Counted from the stretch's first letter, positions 8,281 through 18,754 are shown. The stretch: DNA of 64,000 nucleotides from Allorhodopirellula heiligendammensis (GCF_007860105.1 NZ_SJPU01000002.1:2385882-2449881); one strand, 5' to 3'. The notes: generated by a model from the letters alone, not told the origin. Translations and numbers: made by a program.

Positions 8281-10797
8281 ATGTCGAGATCGAGCAGTCC
8301 GAAGCCATTTGACCAACTCTTTCTACGACATGTTCAAGAACGCAAACGCACCGAGACAGGGGCCCTTCCCATCCGGATGCCGTTCGAGACCACTGGCTCA
8401 ACATCTTGCGACGGTGGCAGCAGCAACATCAAGGTGCTTGGCTTCCCCTGCGACAAATGGATCATTGTCGCACGGATTGCACGACATGCTTGGTGTCCCG
8501 TTTACGGCAACGCAGCAACCGCTCAGGAGTTGTTCGTTGCCAACAAGTCCAGCAAACGGCTTGAAGTCGCGAGAGTCGGATTCGACCCCGAAACTGACGG
8601 ATGGTTCGTGCAGATATCGCGGGCTGGCAAAATTATCGTTAATTTCTCCACCTCTCCAGATGGAAAAATGATTCACGTCGAATCATCGATGGCTCGCGAC
8701 ATGCAGCTAGGCAGCTGCGATGGCAAAGAAGCGTTCGAGAAACTTTGTGGTGAATTTGAAATCAGTCTTCCAATTCCACGGCTCGTCGCCGATGAGAACG
8801 AGTTCCAATGGCTCGGCGTGCGCGGCAGACCAGTAAAAAACGGACTGAATGCCTATATTCGTTTTGATGCCGAAACCGAAATCCAAGGCGACAAGTCTGC
8901 AACCAAGGTTTTGGAAAAGGCTCTCGAAGCCGGAGATGTCAACAAGCTTCGTCAAGCGGTTCACGACGGTGCGGCACTCAACCGTTTAGTGGAAACTTCA
9001 TGCTCGGCGATTCAGTCAGCGTTGTTCAAAATTGACCGACCTGGCGGAGTGGAGTGTGTCGAAGCGCTGATCGAACTTGGCTGTGATGTCAATGCGAAAG
9101 ATCCGCACGAACCCATTATCTTTAGCTGCGTCGGCACCCTGGTCGCCGAATCGCTCGGAGACAAAATGTTGCAACTGTTGCTAAGCCATGGTGCGAATCC
9201 AAATGTGATCGGCCTGGGTGGCTTCACTCCATTGTTTCAGGCGACCGTTTACCAAAGAAAAGAGGCAGTCAGGCTGTTGATAGAGGCAGGAGCAGATCCC
9301 ACGATCCCCAGTCACGGCGAGACCTGTATCAGCCGGATTCAACAAAGTATTGAAAAGACGACCAACCCAACGAAGCTCAAGCTGCTGTCCGAGATCCTCG
9401 TCCTGCTCGGTGGTGAGGCCATTGAGCAAGACGAAATCCAGCCCCTCGATCCAGACCTCCAATCTGAAAATGACTACTTCGCTCTGTTGCAAAAAGCCAA
9501 GATGGTTTCGCGGATTCTACCGCGTCAAGTTGAGCTTGCTCAGTACAAAATCGATCGGCTCGGTTCAAGAACGCCGTTTGACAAATGGCAACATGAACTT
9601 GTCGAACTGGGATTCGAGCCAGCCGGCAACTACCTGAGAACGCTGTTGGATCGACGCGACTTAGCCGTTTTCAACAACCCAACATCGCATTTTGATGTGG
9701 TCCTCAGTGCCGATCGCGGCGCCGGTGGACCTCCGATGTGCGAGTGCCAGGCATACCTGCGTGACGGATCCATTTTTACGATCAATAATTTTGACACTCC
9801 AGTCGATCCCGATCTGGACCCTGATTTTGTCAAAGTGGTCGTCATCAACAAGGCAACACCGGGCAAGTTGATTCGCAAGCTCACCGATCTCACCCAAGGC
9901 GAGCCACTCGAACCGATCGAGGCGGACTCGTTTGCCGAGCGGTACCGAAACGCATACGGTCGAGTCCTCGCGGCGATACAGGACAAAGTAAAACGATTGT
10001 CTTCGTACCAAGATGCCCCAAACCTGCCCCGCTATCGACGCCTAGCAGTTCAATTGCCGATTTCAACGGAAGAGGACCCGCGAGACTCATCGCACCTTTT
10101 TGCGACGCGGCTGATGCAGGACATTACCGATGCCGCTCAAGACGAAGACACGGGGTTTACCTCGGAACTAGCAATCACCGCGATGATGCGTCTCATCGCG
10201 ATGAAGCATTTTCAACTTGCCGGTGCGCCACACGATAATCGGTTCATCGAACACGGGCTTCAAATTGCACACCGGTACATTGACTCGATACAGAATCAAC
10301 GTGATTTGAAATCCAGTTCATTCTGGTTCGAATCGATTGAGAGTGCGATCCTGGCGGCAATGTTAGTGAACCGATGGGATGATGCTCTTCAATTCAGTGA
10401 GTCGATCAAAATGAGCATGCTGTCTCAGTTCGTTTCGGATGACATCAGCCGTGAGTACGCCAGTGCTGTATTCCTAATCATCTCCGAATTAAGAGAGAAG
10501 CCTATACGCAATACGCAAAAACTTTGCGACGAAATCGAATCATCCAGTCGCAAACGGCCCAAACAACTGCTGCGAGTACTCGAATCGATCCGCAGCAAAG
10601 ACCAGGCTGCGTTTGAACGAGAACTCGCCACGTCACTCAAGGCTTTCAAGCCTCCGACCGATGCGCATCCGATGGACCGACTACCACTAGCCGATGCCAT
10701 CTTGGTACAGGTCGCCCAACATCGAGGTATGAAACCGCCAACGCTGCCTGGCAAACTGAGAGACCAACTCATCAGTTTCGTGGGTGCATTGCCCTGA
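8281..10797 (+). CDS. Large ankyrin-repeat protein
   Basis: The 838-residue cytoplasmic protein has no signal peptide. ATG at 8281 is preferred over the TTG directly before it. Residues about 205-355 form an ankyrin block, with units such as LEKALEAGDVNKLRQAVHDGA, CVEALIELGCDVNAKD, LLSHGANPN..GFTPLF and RLLIEAGADPTIPS. The N-terminal 200 residues and the long C-terminal half (about 380-838, helical and charged) match nothing I recognise. The ankyrin part suggests protein binding; the partner is unknown. Confidence 0.85.
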   Translation: MSRSSSPKPFDQLFLRHVQERKRTETGALPIRMPFETTGSTSCDGGSSNIKVLGFPCDKWIIVARIARHAWCPVYGNAATAQELFVANKSSKRLEVARVGFDPETDGWFVQISRAGKIIVNFSTSPDGKMIHVESSMARDMQLGSCDGKEAFEKLCGEFEISLPIPRLVADENEFQWLGVRGRPVKNGLNAYIRFDAETEIQGDKSATKVLEKALEAGDVNKLRQAVHDGAALNRLVETSCSAIQSALFKIDRPGGVECVEALIELGCDVNAKDPHEPIIFSCVGTLVAESLGDKMLQLLLSHGANPNVIGLGGFTPLFQATVYQRKEAVRLLIEAGADPTIPSHGETCISRIQQSIEKTTNPTKLKLLSEILVLLGGEAIEQDEIQPLDPDLQSENDYFALLQKAKMVSRILPRQVELAQYKIDRLGSRTPFDKWQHELVELGFEPAGNYLRTLLDRRDLAVFNNPTSHFDVVLSADRGAGGPPMCECQAYLRDGSIFTINNFDTPVDPDLDPDFVKVVVINKATPGKLIRKLTDLTQGEPLEPIEADSFAERYRNAYGRVLAAIQDKVKRLSSYQDAPNLPRYRRLAVQLPISTEEDPRDSSHLFATRLMQDITDAAQDEDTGFTSELAITAMMRLIAMKHFQLAGAPHDNRFIEHGLQIAHRYIDSIQNQRDLKSSSFWFESIESAILAAMLVNRWDDALQFSESIKMSMLSQFVSDDISREYASAVFLIISELREKPIRNTQKLCDEIESSSRKRPKQLLRVLESIRSKDQAAFERELATSLKAFKPPTDAHPMDRLPLADAILVQVAQHRGMKPPTLPGKLRDQLISFVGALP

Positions 10798-10880
10798 CGG
10801 CGGGCGTTGGATTAGGATGCGGTACCGGGACCTGTCGCCAGACGGGTCTGTGGCCGACGTTTTCCCCGGCGAATTGAATC

Positions 10881-11072
10881 ATGCTCACGATCTCTTGGAC
10901 CTACCTGCTGTACTATTTGCCGCTGATCGTGGCGATTTCGTTGGTCTTTGGTGCGACGCGGCACGAAGACATGAATCTTATCTTCAAGCACGCGTTGCAC
11001 ACAGCACGCTGGATCACCGGATTCATGGGGATTGTGTTTGTCGCCATGCTGGTGATGGATTGGTTGGTATAG
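10881..11072 (+). CDS. Small two-TM membrane protein upstream of trkA
   Basis: The 63-residue product has two hydrophobic segments (about residues 4-23 and 42-62) joined by a charged loop (RHEDMNLIFKHALHTARW). It ends 4 nt before trkA, so the pair is almost certainly co-transcribed. It is too short to be a TrkH/KtrB channel subunit. It may be an accessory subunit of a potassium system, but that rests only on position. Confidence 0.7.
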   Translation: MLTISWTYLLYYLPLIVAISLVFGATRHEDMNLIFKHALHTARWITGFMGIVFVAMLVMDWLV

Positions 11073-11076
11073 GTCG

Positions 11077-12423
11077 ATGCGAATTCTGACGCTCGGTGGT
11101 GGTACGGTGGGCAGGTGGATCGCCGACATGCTGTGCCGTCGTCGGCACAGCGTGACTCTGATCGATAGCGATCCGGAAATCGTCCGCGAGATCAACAGCG
11201 AGCTCGACGTGCGTGCCATCGAGGGGAATGCTTCCCAGAGCACGGTGCTGTTTTCAGCCGACGTGCTCAGCGCCGACCTCTGCCTCGCGGTGACGGGCAA
11301 CGATGAGGTGAATATCGTTGCCGCCAGCATGGCCAAGGCGCTCGGCGCCCGCCGGGCAATCGCTCGCGTGTATGCCCCTGCTTTTCGAGATTTAGCGACG
11401 TTCGACTATCAGCAACATTTCGGCATCGATAGCTTGCTGTCGCTCGAACAGTTATCAGCATCCGAACTCGCTCGTGCGATTCGCAATCCAGATGCCATCC
11501 CCCTCGAACACTTTGCCCGCGGACAACTACAGGTCTACGAACTGGAAGTCGCGGCGGGAGCGAGCGCCGCAGGCAAGAAGCTGATTGAACTCGATCTGCC
11601 CCCAGGTGTGCGAATTGGATCTTTGGCGCGCGAAGGCCGCATGTGGATTGCGAGTGGTGCTGACGAAACTCATGTAGGCGACCGCGTGAGCTTGGTGGGA
11701 ATGCCCGATGCGATCAGTGTAGCGAGAAAGATCATTGGTGGTGAAAAACGCGCACGCAAGAAAACGAAGGTCATGATCGCTGGCGGCGGTGAAACCGGAT
11801 ATCACCTCACCAACCTACTTGGCAAAGAGGACTTTCGCGTGGTGCTACTGGAGACGGACGCACACCGCTGCGAGCAGTTAGCCAAACTTCTGCCACACGT
11901 CACGGTGGTATTGGCGAACGCTAACCGCCGCAGTGTCCTCGAAGATGAAGGGGGCGGCACGGTGGATTATTTTGTCGCCTGCACGGGGAATGATGAGAAC
12001 AACATCATGGCGGGTGTTGAGGCCCGTGAACTCGGAGCCTCGCGTGTGATGTGCGTCGTCGGTCGCCCTGACTATGCCAACGTTGTCGGTAAACTCGGAA
12101 TCGATCTCGCTGTCAGCGAACGAGACGTCGTGGCCCGCCAAGTATTGGGATTCCTCAACGAAGGCGCTGTCATCAGTCAGGCAAAACTGCCTAATGGATC
12201 CATTGGCGTCTACGAGCTCGAAGTGATGCCGGAGAGCCCGATCACACAGGCGTCACTCGCCAACCTACCGCTGGCGGGACGTTGTCTGATCGCGGCAATC
12301 CAACGAGATGGATTCGTACGCGTGCCGACAGCGAAAGACGTATTGAAGGTGGGCGATATCATCGTCGCATTGATCGATCTTGATGATACAGCCGAGATCT
12401 TAAGTCTATTCAACCCAAGTTAA
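11077..12423 (+). CDS. trkA: Trk potassium uptake regulatory protein TrkA
   Basis: The 448-residue product has the full TrkA plan: two RCK_N Rossmann domains (GGGTVG near residue 7 with acidic LIDSD after strand 2; AGGGETG near residue 231 with LLETD), each followed by an RCK_C domain. It binds NAD(H)/ATP and gates the TrkH-type K+ channel from the cytoplasmic side. Both glycine motifs are intact. No trkH or ktrB lies in the window; only the small membrane protein directly upstream accompanies it. Confidence 0.93.
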   Translation: MRILTLGGGTVGRWIADMLCRRRHSVTLIDSDPEIVREINSELDVRAIEGNASQSTVLFSADVLSADLCLAVTGNDEVNIVAASMAKALGARRAIARVYAPAFRDLATFDYQQHFGIDSLLSLEQLSASELARAIRNPDAIPLEHFARGQLQVYELEVAAGASAAGKKLIELDLPPGVRIGSLAREGRMWIASGADETHVGDRVSLVGMPDAISVARKIIGGEKRARKKTKVMIAGGGETGYHLTNLLGKEDFRVVLLETDAHRCEQLAKLLPHVTVVLANANRRSVLEDEGGGTVDYFVACTGNDENNIMAGVEARELGASRVMCVVGRPDYANVVGKLGIDLAVSERDVVARQVLGFLNEGAVISQAKLPNGSIGVYELEVMPESPITQASLANLPLAGRCLIAAIQRDGFVRVPTAKDVLKVGDIIVALIDLDDTAEILSLFNPS

Positions 12424-12434
12424 GCGTTTCGAGC

Positions 12435-15400
12435 ATGATCGAAGTCTGGGCCGACATTGGCGGCACGTTTACCGATTGCTTGGTCAACAGGAAGACTGAC
12501 ACCACGAGTGATCAGGTCTCGCTCAAGGTCCTCAGCAGCGGCTTGGTCAGCGCGGATGTTGTCAGCTCGGCGGGTGAGCAGGAAATACTCGTGCGGATGC
12601 CGAGTCGGCTGGTGCATGATGGGTTTTGGGTCGGTGCGGATCTGATCGATCTTGGCGGACAGCGGCTCGGTAGGATCACGGCATGCAGACTCCGCCCGCA
12701 GATCCAAGTCTCCAGTGAACATCGTGTTGGGCAGGAACGCACTGAGGTGTTGCTGCAGCTGGATCGCCCTCATGGCCTGACCAACGATCATGACAGCAGT
12801 TTGACTCTGACGCTCGATGCTGGCCTCGAAGCACCTGTGTTGGCAACGCGGTTACTGTTGCGTGTCTCGCTTGACGCACCACTCCCGCAGTTGCAGGTAC
12901 GGCTCGGCACGACTCGAGGTACCAATGCCCTGTTGACCCGTAGCGGCGCGGACGTCGCGTTGTTAATCACCGATGGCTTTGGTGACTTGCTGTCGATCGG
13001 CACTCAGGACCGCCCCCAGTTATTCGATCTCGACATTGTCAAACCCAAACCATTGCCGCGCCGCGTCATCGAAGTGCCAGGGCGAATGTCGGCCGATGGT
13101 GTCGAGCTGATTGCGATCGATGAAGACCTGCTGCGCGAGCGTTTGACGGCGCTTCGAGAATCGAATGACTGCCCCGAGGTACTCGCGATTTGTTTGCTGC
13201 ATTCCTACCGGAGCGATGCCCATGAACGTATTGCCGAGCGAATCGCGCGTGAGGTCGGTTTCGACCGTGTGGTGCGATCGACCCGCGTGGCGGCACTCCC
13301 GAGAATCGTGCCTCGCGCCGAAACCACGACTCTTGACGCCTACCTACAGCCGGTCCTCGAAGACTACGTGGAACGCGTCGCCACGCAATTCGGTGGACCG
13401 GAGAGTTGTCATTTACGCTGGATGACCAGCAGCGGAAACCTGGTCGCCTCGGATGGCTTTCATGGTCGCGAGAGCGTCCTATCTGGACCAGCCGGCGGCG
13501 TCGTCGCCCTGGCCAATATCGCGAGAAAGTTAAACCTAAACGGCGCTGTTGGGTTGGATATGGGCGGCACGAGCACCGACGTCAGTCGCTTCGACGGTGA
13601 GATTGGTCGGCGTCATGAGAGCCAGATCGGCGGTATACGCGTCCTCAGCCCGATGATGGATATTCACACGGTCGCGGCGGGAGGTGGTTCGATTTGCCGC
13701 TGCCAAGACGGTCGCTTGTACGTCGGGCCTGAAAGTGCGGGCGCCAACCCGGGGCCCGCCTGCTATGGGCGAGGCGGGCCACTGACGATCACCGACGTCA
13801 ATGTCGTCCTGGGGCGATTACCCGCAGAGCGTTTTCCGTTTCCGCTCGATCGCGGTGCAGCGGAGCGAGCACTCTCAGCCGTACACCAATCGCTACCCAA
13901 TTCGATTGCCGCGTCGCCAGCCGAACTGGCAGAAGGTTTTTTGCAAATCGCCGTCACGCAAATGGCCGAGGCGGTGCGGAGCGTCACCATGGCAGCTGGC
14001 AACGACGTTCGTGAGATGGCCTTAGTCGGATTCGGCGGTGCCGCTGGCGGGCATCTCTGCCGCGTCGCCGAATCGTTAGGGATGTCGCACATCATCGATC
14101 ACCCTCAAGCCGGAATTTTATCAGCCGTGGGGATTGGCCAAGCCGCGATCGGCCGCATCCTGACCGCAGCCCAACAGGGCACGATTGCGTTGGGTAAAAC
14201 GGAACATGAGCCCGCCGCACCCGAACAGTTCACCCGCGTCAGCTCAGTGGAGTGCCAGGCTGAACTGCGCCAAGCCGCCGACAATTTGCGCCACGATTGC
14301 CTAGCTCTGTTGTCCGACGAAGAATCCCTGGGTGACCCGAAAAACGTGAATCTCGCCGCAATCCACGACACTGATGATGACCAAGTCAGCGTCAAACTCT
14401 GGGCCGACCTGCGATACCGGGGCACACAATCGACCCTCGAACTGGCGCTCGAGCCGACCGAAACTCTCGCCGCTCGTATGGATGCCAAGCATGCAGCAAC
14501 ATTCGGCTACGACCGCATCCAGATGCCGGTTGAAGTCGTCTCTCTACGCTGCGAAACCACGCTCCAAAAGCCGCAGCAGCAAGCCCAACGTGTGCAGCGA
14601 GAGCAAGCTCCGCAAGGCCAACGTCGGCTCGCGACACCGCTCTCCAGCAACGGGCTAATGGCCGTGTTGGATCGTGAACAACTCGCCGGAGGCGACTCGA
14701 TTGCGGGACCGGCAATCGTTGCATCGCCGCACTCGATTTTGGTCGTTGAAGCCGGCTGGATCGCGACCATGGATTTAGCAGGGGCTATCGAATTGCGTAG
14801 GACGCGCGTCGCATCGATAGACTCCGCCATCGAAGCTGAAACGAATCATGATGCGGTGGAGATGGAAATCGTCAGTCGCCGTGTCCAGGGAATCGCTGAA
14901 GCCATGGGTGAAGTGATCCGTCGCACCAGCGTCAGCGTGAACGTCAAGGAGCGACGCGACTATAGCTGCGCCGTTTTCTTGGGTGACGGTGCGCTCGCAG
15001 CGAACGCCGCCCACGTGCCTGTTCATTTAGGAGCGATGGGACATACCGTCCGCAGCATGATCGCCTCGTTCCCGTACATGGAACGGGGGGACTGCTTCAT
15101 TAGCAATGACCCGTTTGCCGGTGGCTCACACCTCCCCGATGTGACTGTTGTGACGCCCGTGTTTTGTTCTCCAGAGTCCCAGCGACGACCTGCGAATTGG
15201 CCATGCGATTACTTTGTTGCCTCTCGGTGTCATCACGCTGAGATTGGTGGGATGCTGCCCGGTTCAATGGCCCCTGAGGCGACATGTCTGGCCGACGAAG
15301 GCGTTTTGATCCGTAACATGGCGTTGGCCCGCGGCGGTGTTTCAAACCATGCGCGACTGCGTGATTTACTGCAATCTGGACCATTTCCATCACGCAGCGT

Positions 15401-16430
15401 TGATGAAAACATGGCCGATATCGCAGCTGCCGAAGCGGCCGGCCGCGAGGGTGCCCGGTTGATGACGACGCTGTCGGACTCTTTGCCACCTGGCCGATTG
15501 TCTGAATTGCTCACACGTTTGCTGAGCGTGGCCGGCGAAGCAGCCGCAAAATGGATCGACTCTCTCGGCACCGCCACGCGCTCGTTCTCCGATCAACTCG
15601 ACGATGGGACACCGATAAAGGTTTCATTGCGACCAACGCGTTGCGCCACTGCGGACGGCACACCTCGTCTGACGATTGACTTCACCGGGACCGGCGATGT
15701 CCATCCGCATGGTTTCAATGCGACGCGTTCAATTGTCACCGCTGCGGTGCTCTATGTACTACGGTGCGTGACGCCCAACGAGCTGCCGCTCTGTGATGGC
15801 GTGCTCGATCGGATGGACTTAATCATCCCCCCGGGCTTGCTTGACCCGCCGGCCAACCAGGAGCCGAATCTCTGTCCAGCGGTGGTTGCAGGGAACGTGG
15901 AAACGTCGAACCGGGTCGTCGACGTCTTGCTGGGCGCACTCGGCGTGGCGGCAGCGTCGCAAGGGACGATGAACAATCTGTTGCTCGGTGACAGCACCTT
16001 TGGCTATTACGAAACAATCGGTGGCGGGGCGGGGGCGACCAGAAACGCCAATGGAGCCGACGCCGTCCACACTCATATGACCAACACACGGATCACCGAT
16101 CCGGAAGTACTTGAGTCACGCCTGCCAGTGCGATTGTGGAAGTTTGGCGTTCGCCATCACAGCGGCGGGACAGGATATCATCGCGGCGGCGATGGGATCG
16201 TTCGCGAAATGGAGTTCCTGCGTCCCCTGATGCTTTCACTCATCACGTCTCGCCGGACAACCCAGCCGTATGGTGCGGAAGGCGGAGAGCCTGGGCAACC
16301 GGGAATGCAATCACTGTTCCGCGGCGGGCAAGAAACCTCACTGGCGGGCTGCGTCTCCATGCCCGTTCATGCAGGTGATCGTCTGCGAATAGAAACTCCC
16401 GGCGGTGGCGGCTTTGGAGTTAGCCGTTGA
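12435..16430 (+). CDS. Fused 5-oxoprolinase (HyuA-HyuB type)
   Basis: The 1331-residue product is a natural fusion of the hydantoinase A and B families. The N-terminal half carries the ASKHA nucleotide-binding motifs IGGTFTDC (residue about 9), RLGTTRGTNALLTR, GLDMGGTSTDVSR and AAGGGSICR. The C-terminal half carries the HyuB signatures INVKERRDYSC-like (here VNVKERRDYSC), ISNDPFAGGSHLPD, CHHAEIGGMLPGSM and the closing TPGGGGFG. The family uses ATP to open 5-oxoproline to glutamate, in the cytoplasm. Length fits eukaryotic-type OPLAH. It converges on adk with a 98-nt gap and is 11 nt after trkA, so it may be in that operon. The substrate could be another lactam. Confidence 0.9.
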   Translation: MIEVWADIGGTFTDCLVNRKTDTTSDQVSLKVLSSGLVSADVVSSAGEQEILVRMPSRLVHDGFWVGADLIDLGGQRLGRITACRLRPQIQVSSEHRVGQERTEVLLQLDRPHGLTNDHDSSLTLTLDAGLEAPVLATRLLLRVSLDAPLPQLQVRLGTTRGTNALLTRSGADVALLITDGFGDLLSIGTQDRPQLFDLDIVKPKPLPRRVIEVPGRMSADGVELIAIDEDLLRERLTALRESNDCPEVLAICLLHSYRSDAHERIAERIAREVGFDRVVRSTRVAALPRIVPRAETTTLDAYLQPVLEDYVERVATQFGGPESCHLRWMTSSGNLVASDGFHGRESVLSGPAGGVVALANIARKLNLNGAVGLDMGGTSTDVSRFDGEIGRRHESQIGGIRVLSPMMDIHTVAAGGGSICRCQDGRLYVGPESAGANPGPACYGRGGPLTITDVNVVLGRLPAERFPFPLDRGAAERALSAVHQSLPNSIAASPAELAEGFLQIAVTQMAEAVRSVTMAAGNDVREMALVGFGGAAGGHLCRVAESLGMSHIIDHPQAGILSAVGIGQAAIGRILTAAQQGTIALGKTEHEPAAPEQFTRVSSVECQAELRQAADNLRHDCLALLSDEESLGDPKNVNLAAIHDTDDDQVSVKLWADLRYRGTQSTLELALEPTETLAARMDAKHAATFGYDRIQMPVEVVSLRCETTLQKPQQQAQRVQREQAPQGQRRLATPLSSNGLMAVLDREQLAGGDSIAGPAIVASPHSILVVEAGWIATMDLAGAIELRRTRVASIDSAIEAETNHDAVEMEIVSRRVQGIAEAMGEVIRRTSVSVNVKERRDYSCAVFLGDGALAANAAHVPVHLGAMGHTVRSMIASFPYMERGDCFISNDPFAGGSHLPDVTVVTPVFCSPESQRRPANWPCDYFVASRCHHAEIGGMLPGSMAPEATCLADEGVLIRNMALARGGVSNHARLRDLLQSGPFPSRSVDENMADIAAAEAAGREGARLMTTLSDSLPPGRLSELLTRLLSVAGEAAAKWIDSLGTATRSFSDQLDDGTPIKVSLRPTRCATADGTPRLTIDFTGTGDVHPHGFNATRSIVTAAVLYVLRCVTPNELPLCDGVLDRMDLIIPPGLLDPPANQEPNLCPAVVAGNVETSNRVVDVLLGALGVAAASQGTMNNLLLGDSTFGYYETIGGGAGATRNANGADAVHTHMTNTRITDPEVLESRLPVRLWKFGVRHHSGGTGYHRGGDGIVREMEFLRPLMLSLITSRRTTQPYGAEGGEPGQPGMQSLFRGGQETSLAGCVSMPVHAGDRLRIETPGGGGFGVSR

Positions 16431-16528
16431 TCCCTGTCCCGTCGAAGCAGATTGCTCGAAGACAGTCACGGCGACGTCCCGGCGTCAGACAACAATGCCT
16501 TCGCGGTGGAGAAGTTCTCGCCCAGCCG

Positions 16529-17089
16529 TCAGGAACATCTCTGGTACAACTGACAAATAGTCTGGAAAACAGCCTCTTCGCACTGCATCCCATCGACAGC
16601 ATTCACGAGCGATTGGTCTTCATAGTGAGCGAGCAAGGGAGCCGTGCGTTGCTCGTAAAGCTCAAATCGCTCGTGGATAAACTCGGGTGAGTCATCGCTA
16701 CGCTGCCCGTCCTGAGAACGCTTGATGAGCCTCTGTACCAACTCCGCTGCGTCTACCACCAAGTGAATCACGTAATCGAGCTGTTGCGAGCGAGCTCGCA
16801 GCACAGCATCGAAAGCTTGGGCTTGTACGAGCGTCCTCGGAAAACCGTCCAGCAGGTAACCGCTGCGACAATCGTCTTCGCCCAGACGATCGGCCATCAT
16901 CCTCATGATAAACTCGTCAGGAGCGAAGTGCCCACGGTCGATGCGTAGGTGAATATCATGACCGGCCTCACTATCGAGCGACCGGAGCATCTCACCGGTG
17001 CTGATATGCGGAATTCCCAAGTGAGCACTGAGTCGCTCACACTGCGTCCCCTTGCCGGATCCCGGTGCGCCGATGAAGACAATCTTCAC
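16529..17089 (-). CDS. adk: Adenylate kinase, short form
   Basis: Catalyses AMP + ATP to 2 ADP. The P-loop GAPGSGKGTQ lies at residues 7-16, the AMP-binding ISTGEMLR segment follows, then DGFPRT. In place of the zinc or long LID there is only a short RSQDGQRSDDSPEFIHER stretch, so this is a short-type enzyme. I chose the GTG at 17089 (186 residues): it gives the standard N-terminus, keeps clear of secY, and has GGGGGTG about 8 nt before it. A longer upstream frame would run into secY. It is the last gene of the ribosomal cluster; no map, infA or rpmJ follows. Confidence 0.93.
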   Translation of the reverse strand: MKIVFIGAPGSGKGTQCERLSAHLGIPHISTGEMLRSLDSEAGHDIHLRIDRGHFAPDEFIMRMMADRLGEDDCRSGYLLDGFPRTLVQAQAFDAVLRARSQQLDYVIHLVVDAAELVQRLIKRSQDGQRSDDSPEFIHERFELYEQRTAPLLAHYEDQSLVNAVDGMQCEEAVFQTICQLYQRCS

Positions 17090-17114
17090 AATCGAATCAC
17101 CCCCGTTGCGATCT

Positions 17115-18509
17115 CTAGACAACCGGGGATGTACCGCCACCGGCTCCTTCGAGCAGACCGCGATAGTTACGCATCACCAAGTGACTGTCGATTTTCTGCA
17201 CCAAGTCAAACGCCACGCTCACAGCAATCAGGAGCCCCGTACCACCGTAGAAACCGGCGATAGAGTAGGGCACCCCGAGCGAACCGTAGACGATTGTAGG
17301 CACGATCGCGATCAGGCCTAGGAAGGCAGCACCGACATAGGTGATCCGTACCATGACCTTCTCTAGATAATCCGTCGTTCGACGACCGGGGCGATACCCA
17401 GGAATGAACGTGCCGCTCTCTTTCAGATTGTCACTCATCTCTTTCGGATTGAACGTGATCGCTGTCCAGAAGTAACAGAAGAAGAAGATGAGTGCCACAT
17501 ACAACAGGTTGAAGAAGTACGAGGTCTGGTCGCTCAACGTGAGGCTGACCGTATTGAGTGCGCGGAACAAGGTTCCCGACGAGTCAAACCGTCCCGCCAG
17601 GAAGCTGAAGAACACGCCAGGGATCATTAACAGACTGCTCGCGAAGATAATCGGCATCACACCGGCTTGGTTGATTCGCAGCGGCAGAAACTGGCGTGTA
17701 CCGCCATACACGCGGCGGCCTCGTGTGAACTTCGCCGATTGCGTCGGAATCTTCCGCTGCCCCAGTGTGATGAAGACAACGCCAAAGACCACCACGACAA
17801 ACAAAACAACGAGGATGATCAGGGTCTCAATCCCCACGTCGCCCTTGGACAAACCGGTAAGCTGCGGCTTCATGCCCGAAACCAACTCGAAGAGAGCCTT
17901 CGGCATCTGAGCAAGAATACCAGCCATGATCAGCAGACTGATCCCGTTACCGATACCGTACTCATCAATCTGCTCGCCCAGCCACATCAAGAACACCGTG
18001 CCCGTTGTCATGGTAAGCACCGCCACGACCTGCCAACCAAAATAGAGTTGCTGATCGGCATTCATGAAGTTCGGGTTGATGTTGCTGGTCCCGTCGGCCC
18101 CCGCCATCAGCATGAACTTCAGATACATATAGCTCTGCACCACGCAGATCAAAACTGTCAGGTAGCGAGTGTACTCGTTAAGCTTCTTGCGGCCCGCCTC
18201 GCCTTCCTTCTTGAGCTCTTCAAGTGGCTTGTAGACACTGCCGAGTAACTGAAAAATGATCGACGCGGAGATGTAGGGCATGATACCCAGGCCGAAAATG
18301 GTTGCCTGGCGAAGGTCACTGGCAGCGAACACACTGACCTTCTGCAGGAAGTCGGCGGCACCACCGCCAGCGGCGTCCTCGAGATCTGTGGCGATCATCG
18401 GCAACGGGATGTGGAACCCGATGCGGTAAACCGCGAGCAACCCGATCGTCAGCAAGATCTTCTTGCGCAGTTCGGGAATCGAGAAAATGATTCGGAGCTT
18501 TTCGAACAT
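17115..18509 (-). CDS. secY: Preprotein translocase subunit SecY
   Basis: The 464-residue product forms the protein-conducting channel of the Sec system in the inner membrane. About ten hydrophobic segments are visible. The lateral-gate region LGIMPYISASIIFQLLGS, the cytoplasmic loop after EGEAGRKKLNEYTRYLT, and the late loop NLKESGTFIPGYRPGRRT are characteristic. ATG at 18509 (MFEKLRIIF) is taken as the start, because the 38 residues upstream in frame are unlike any SecY. It follows rplO across a 245-nt spacer and precedes adk by 25 nt. Confidence 0.97.
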   Translation of the reverse strand: MFEKLRIIFSIPELRKKILLTIGLLAVYRIGFHIPLPMIATDLEDAAGGGAADFLQKVSVFAASDLRQATIFGLGIMPYISASIIFQLLGSVYKPLEELKKEGEAGRKKLNEYTRYLTVLICVVQSYMYLKFMLMAGADGTSNINPNFMNADQQLYFGWQVVAVLTMTTGTVFLMWLGEQIDEYGIGNGISLLIMAGILAQMPKALFELVSGMKPQLTGLSKGDVGIETLIILVVLFVVVVFGVVFITLGQRKIPTQSAKFTRGRRVYGGTRQFLPLRINQAGVMPIIFASSLLMIPGVFFSFLAGRFDSSGTLFRALNTVSLTLSDQTSYFFNLLYVALIFFFCYFWTAITFNPKEMSDNLKESGTFIPGYRPGRRTTDYLEKVMVRITYVGAAFLGLIAIVPTIVYGSLGVPYSIAGFYGGTGLLIAVSVAFDLVQKIDSHLVMRNYRGLLEGAGGGTSPVV

Positions 18510-18754
18510 CGATCCGTCCGTCGTCGAGCGTTGGAGGGTGAGAGAGGCGTAATACGCCGAGGATTTTAGCGATCGACAGCGATCAACACGAGAGCGATTC
18601 GGGTTGGCGTGGTGGATCTTCACAAAGATCTCTACGCAACAGGATCTATGAAAAAATCCTCAACCCAAAATTCAGTAGCAACCGAGGCTAGGTCTGAATG
18701 GCTAATCGCGTTCCGCGAGTCGCGACGCGACCCACTGAAAACGAGTGAGGTCGC

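Noticed and set aside
18510-18623. 38-residue N-terminal extension of SecY
   Set aside because: Not like any SecY N-terminus; the internal ATG at 18509 gives the standard start.
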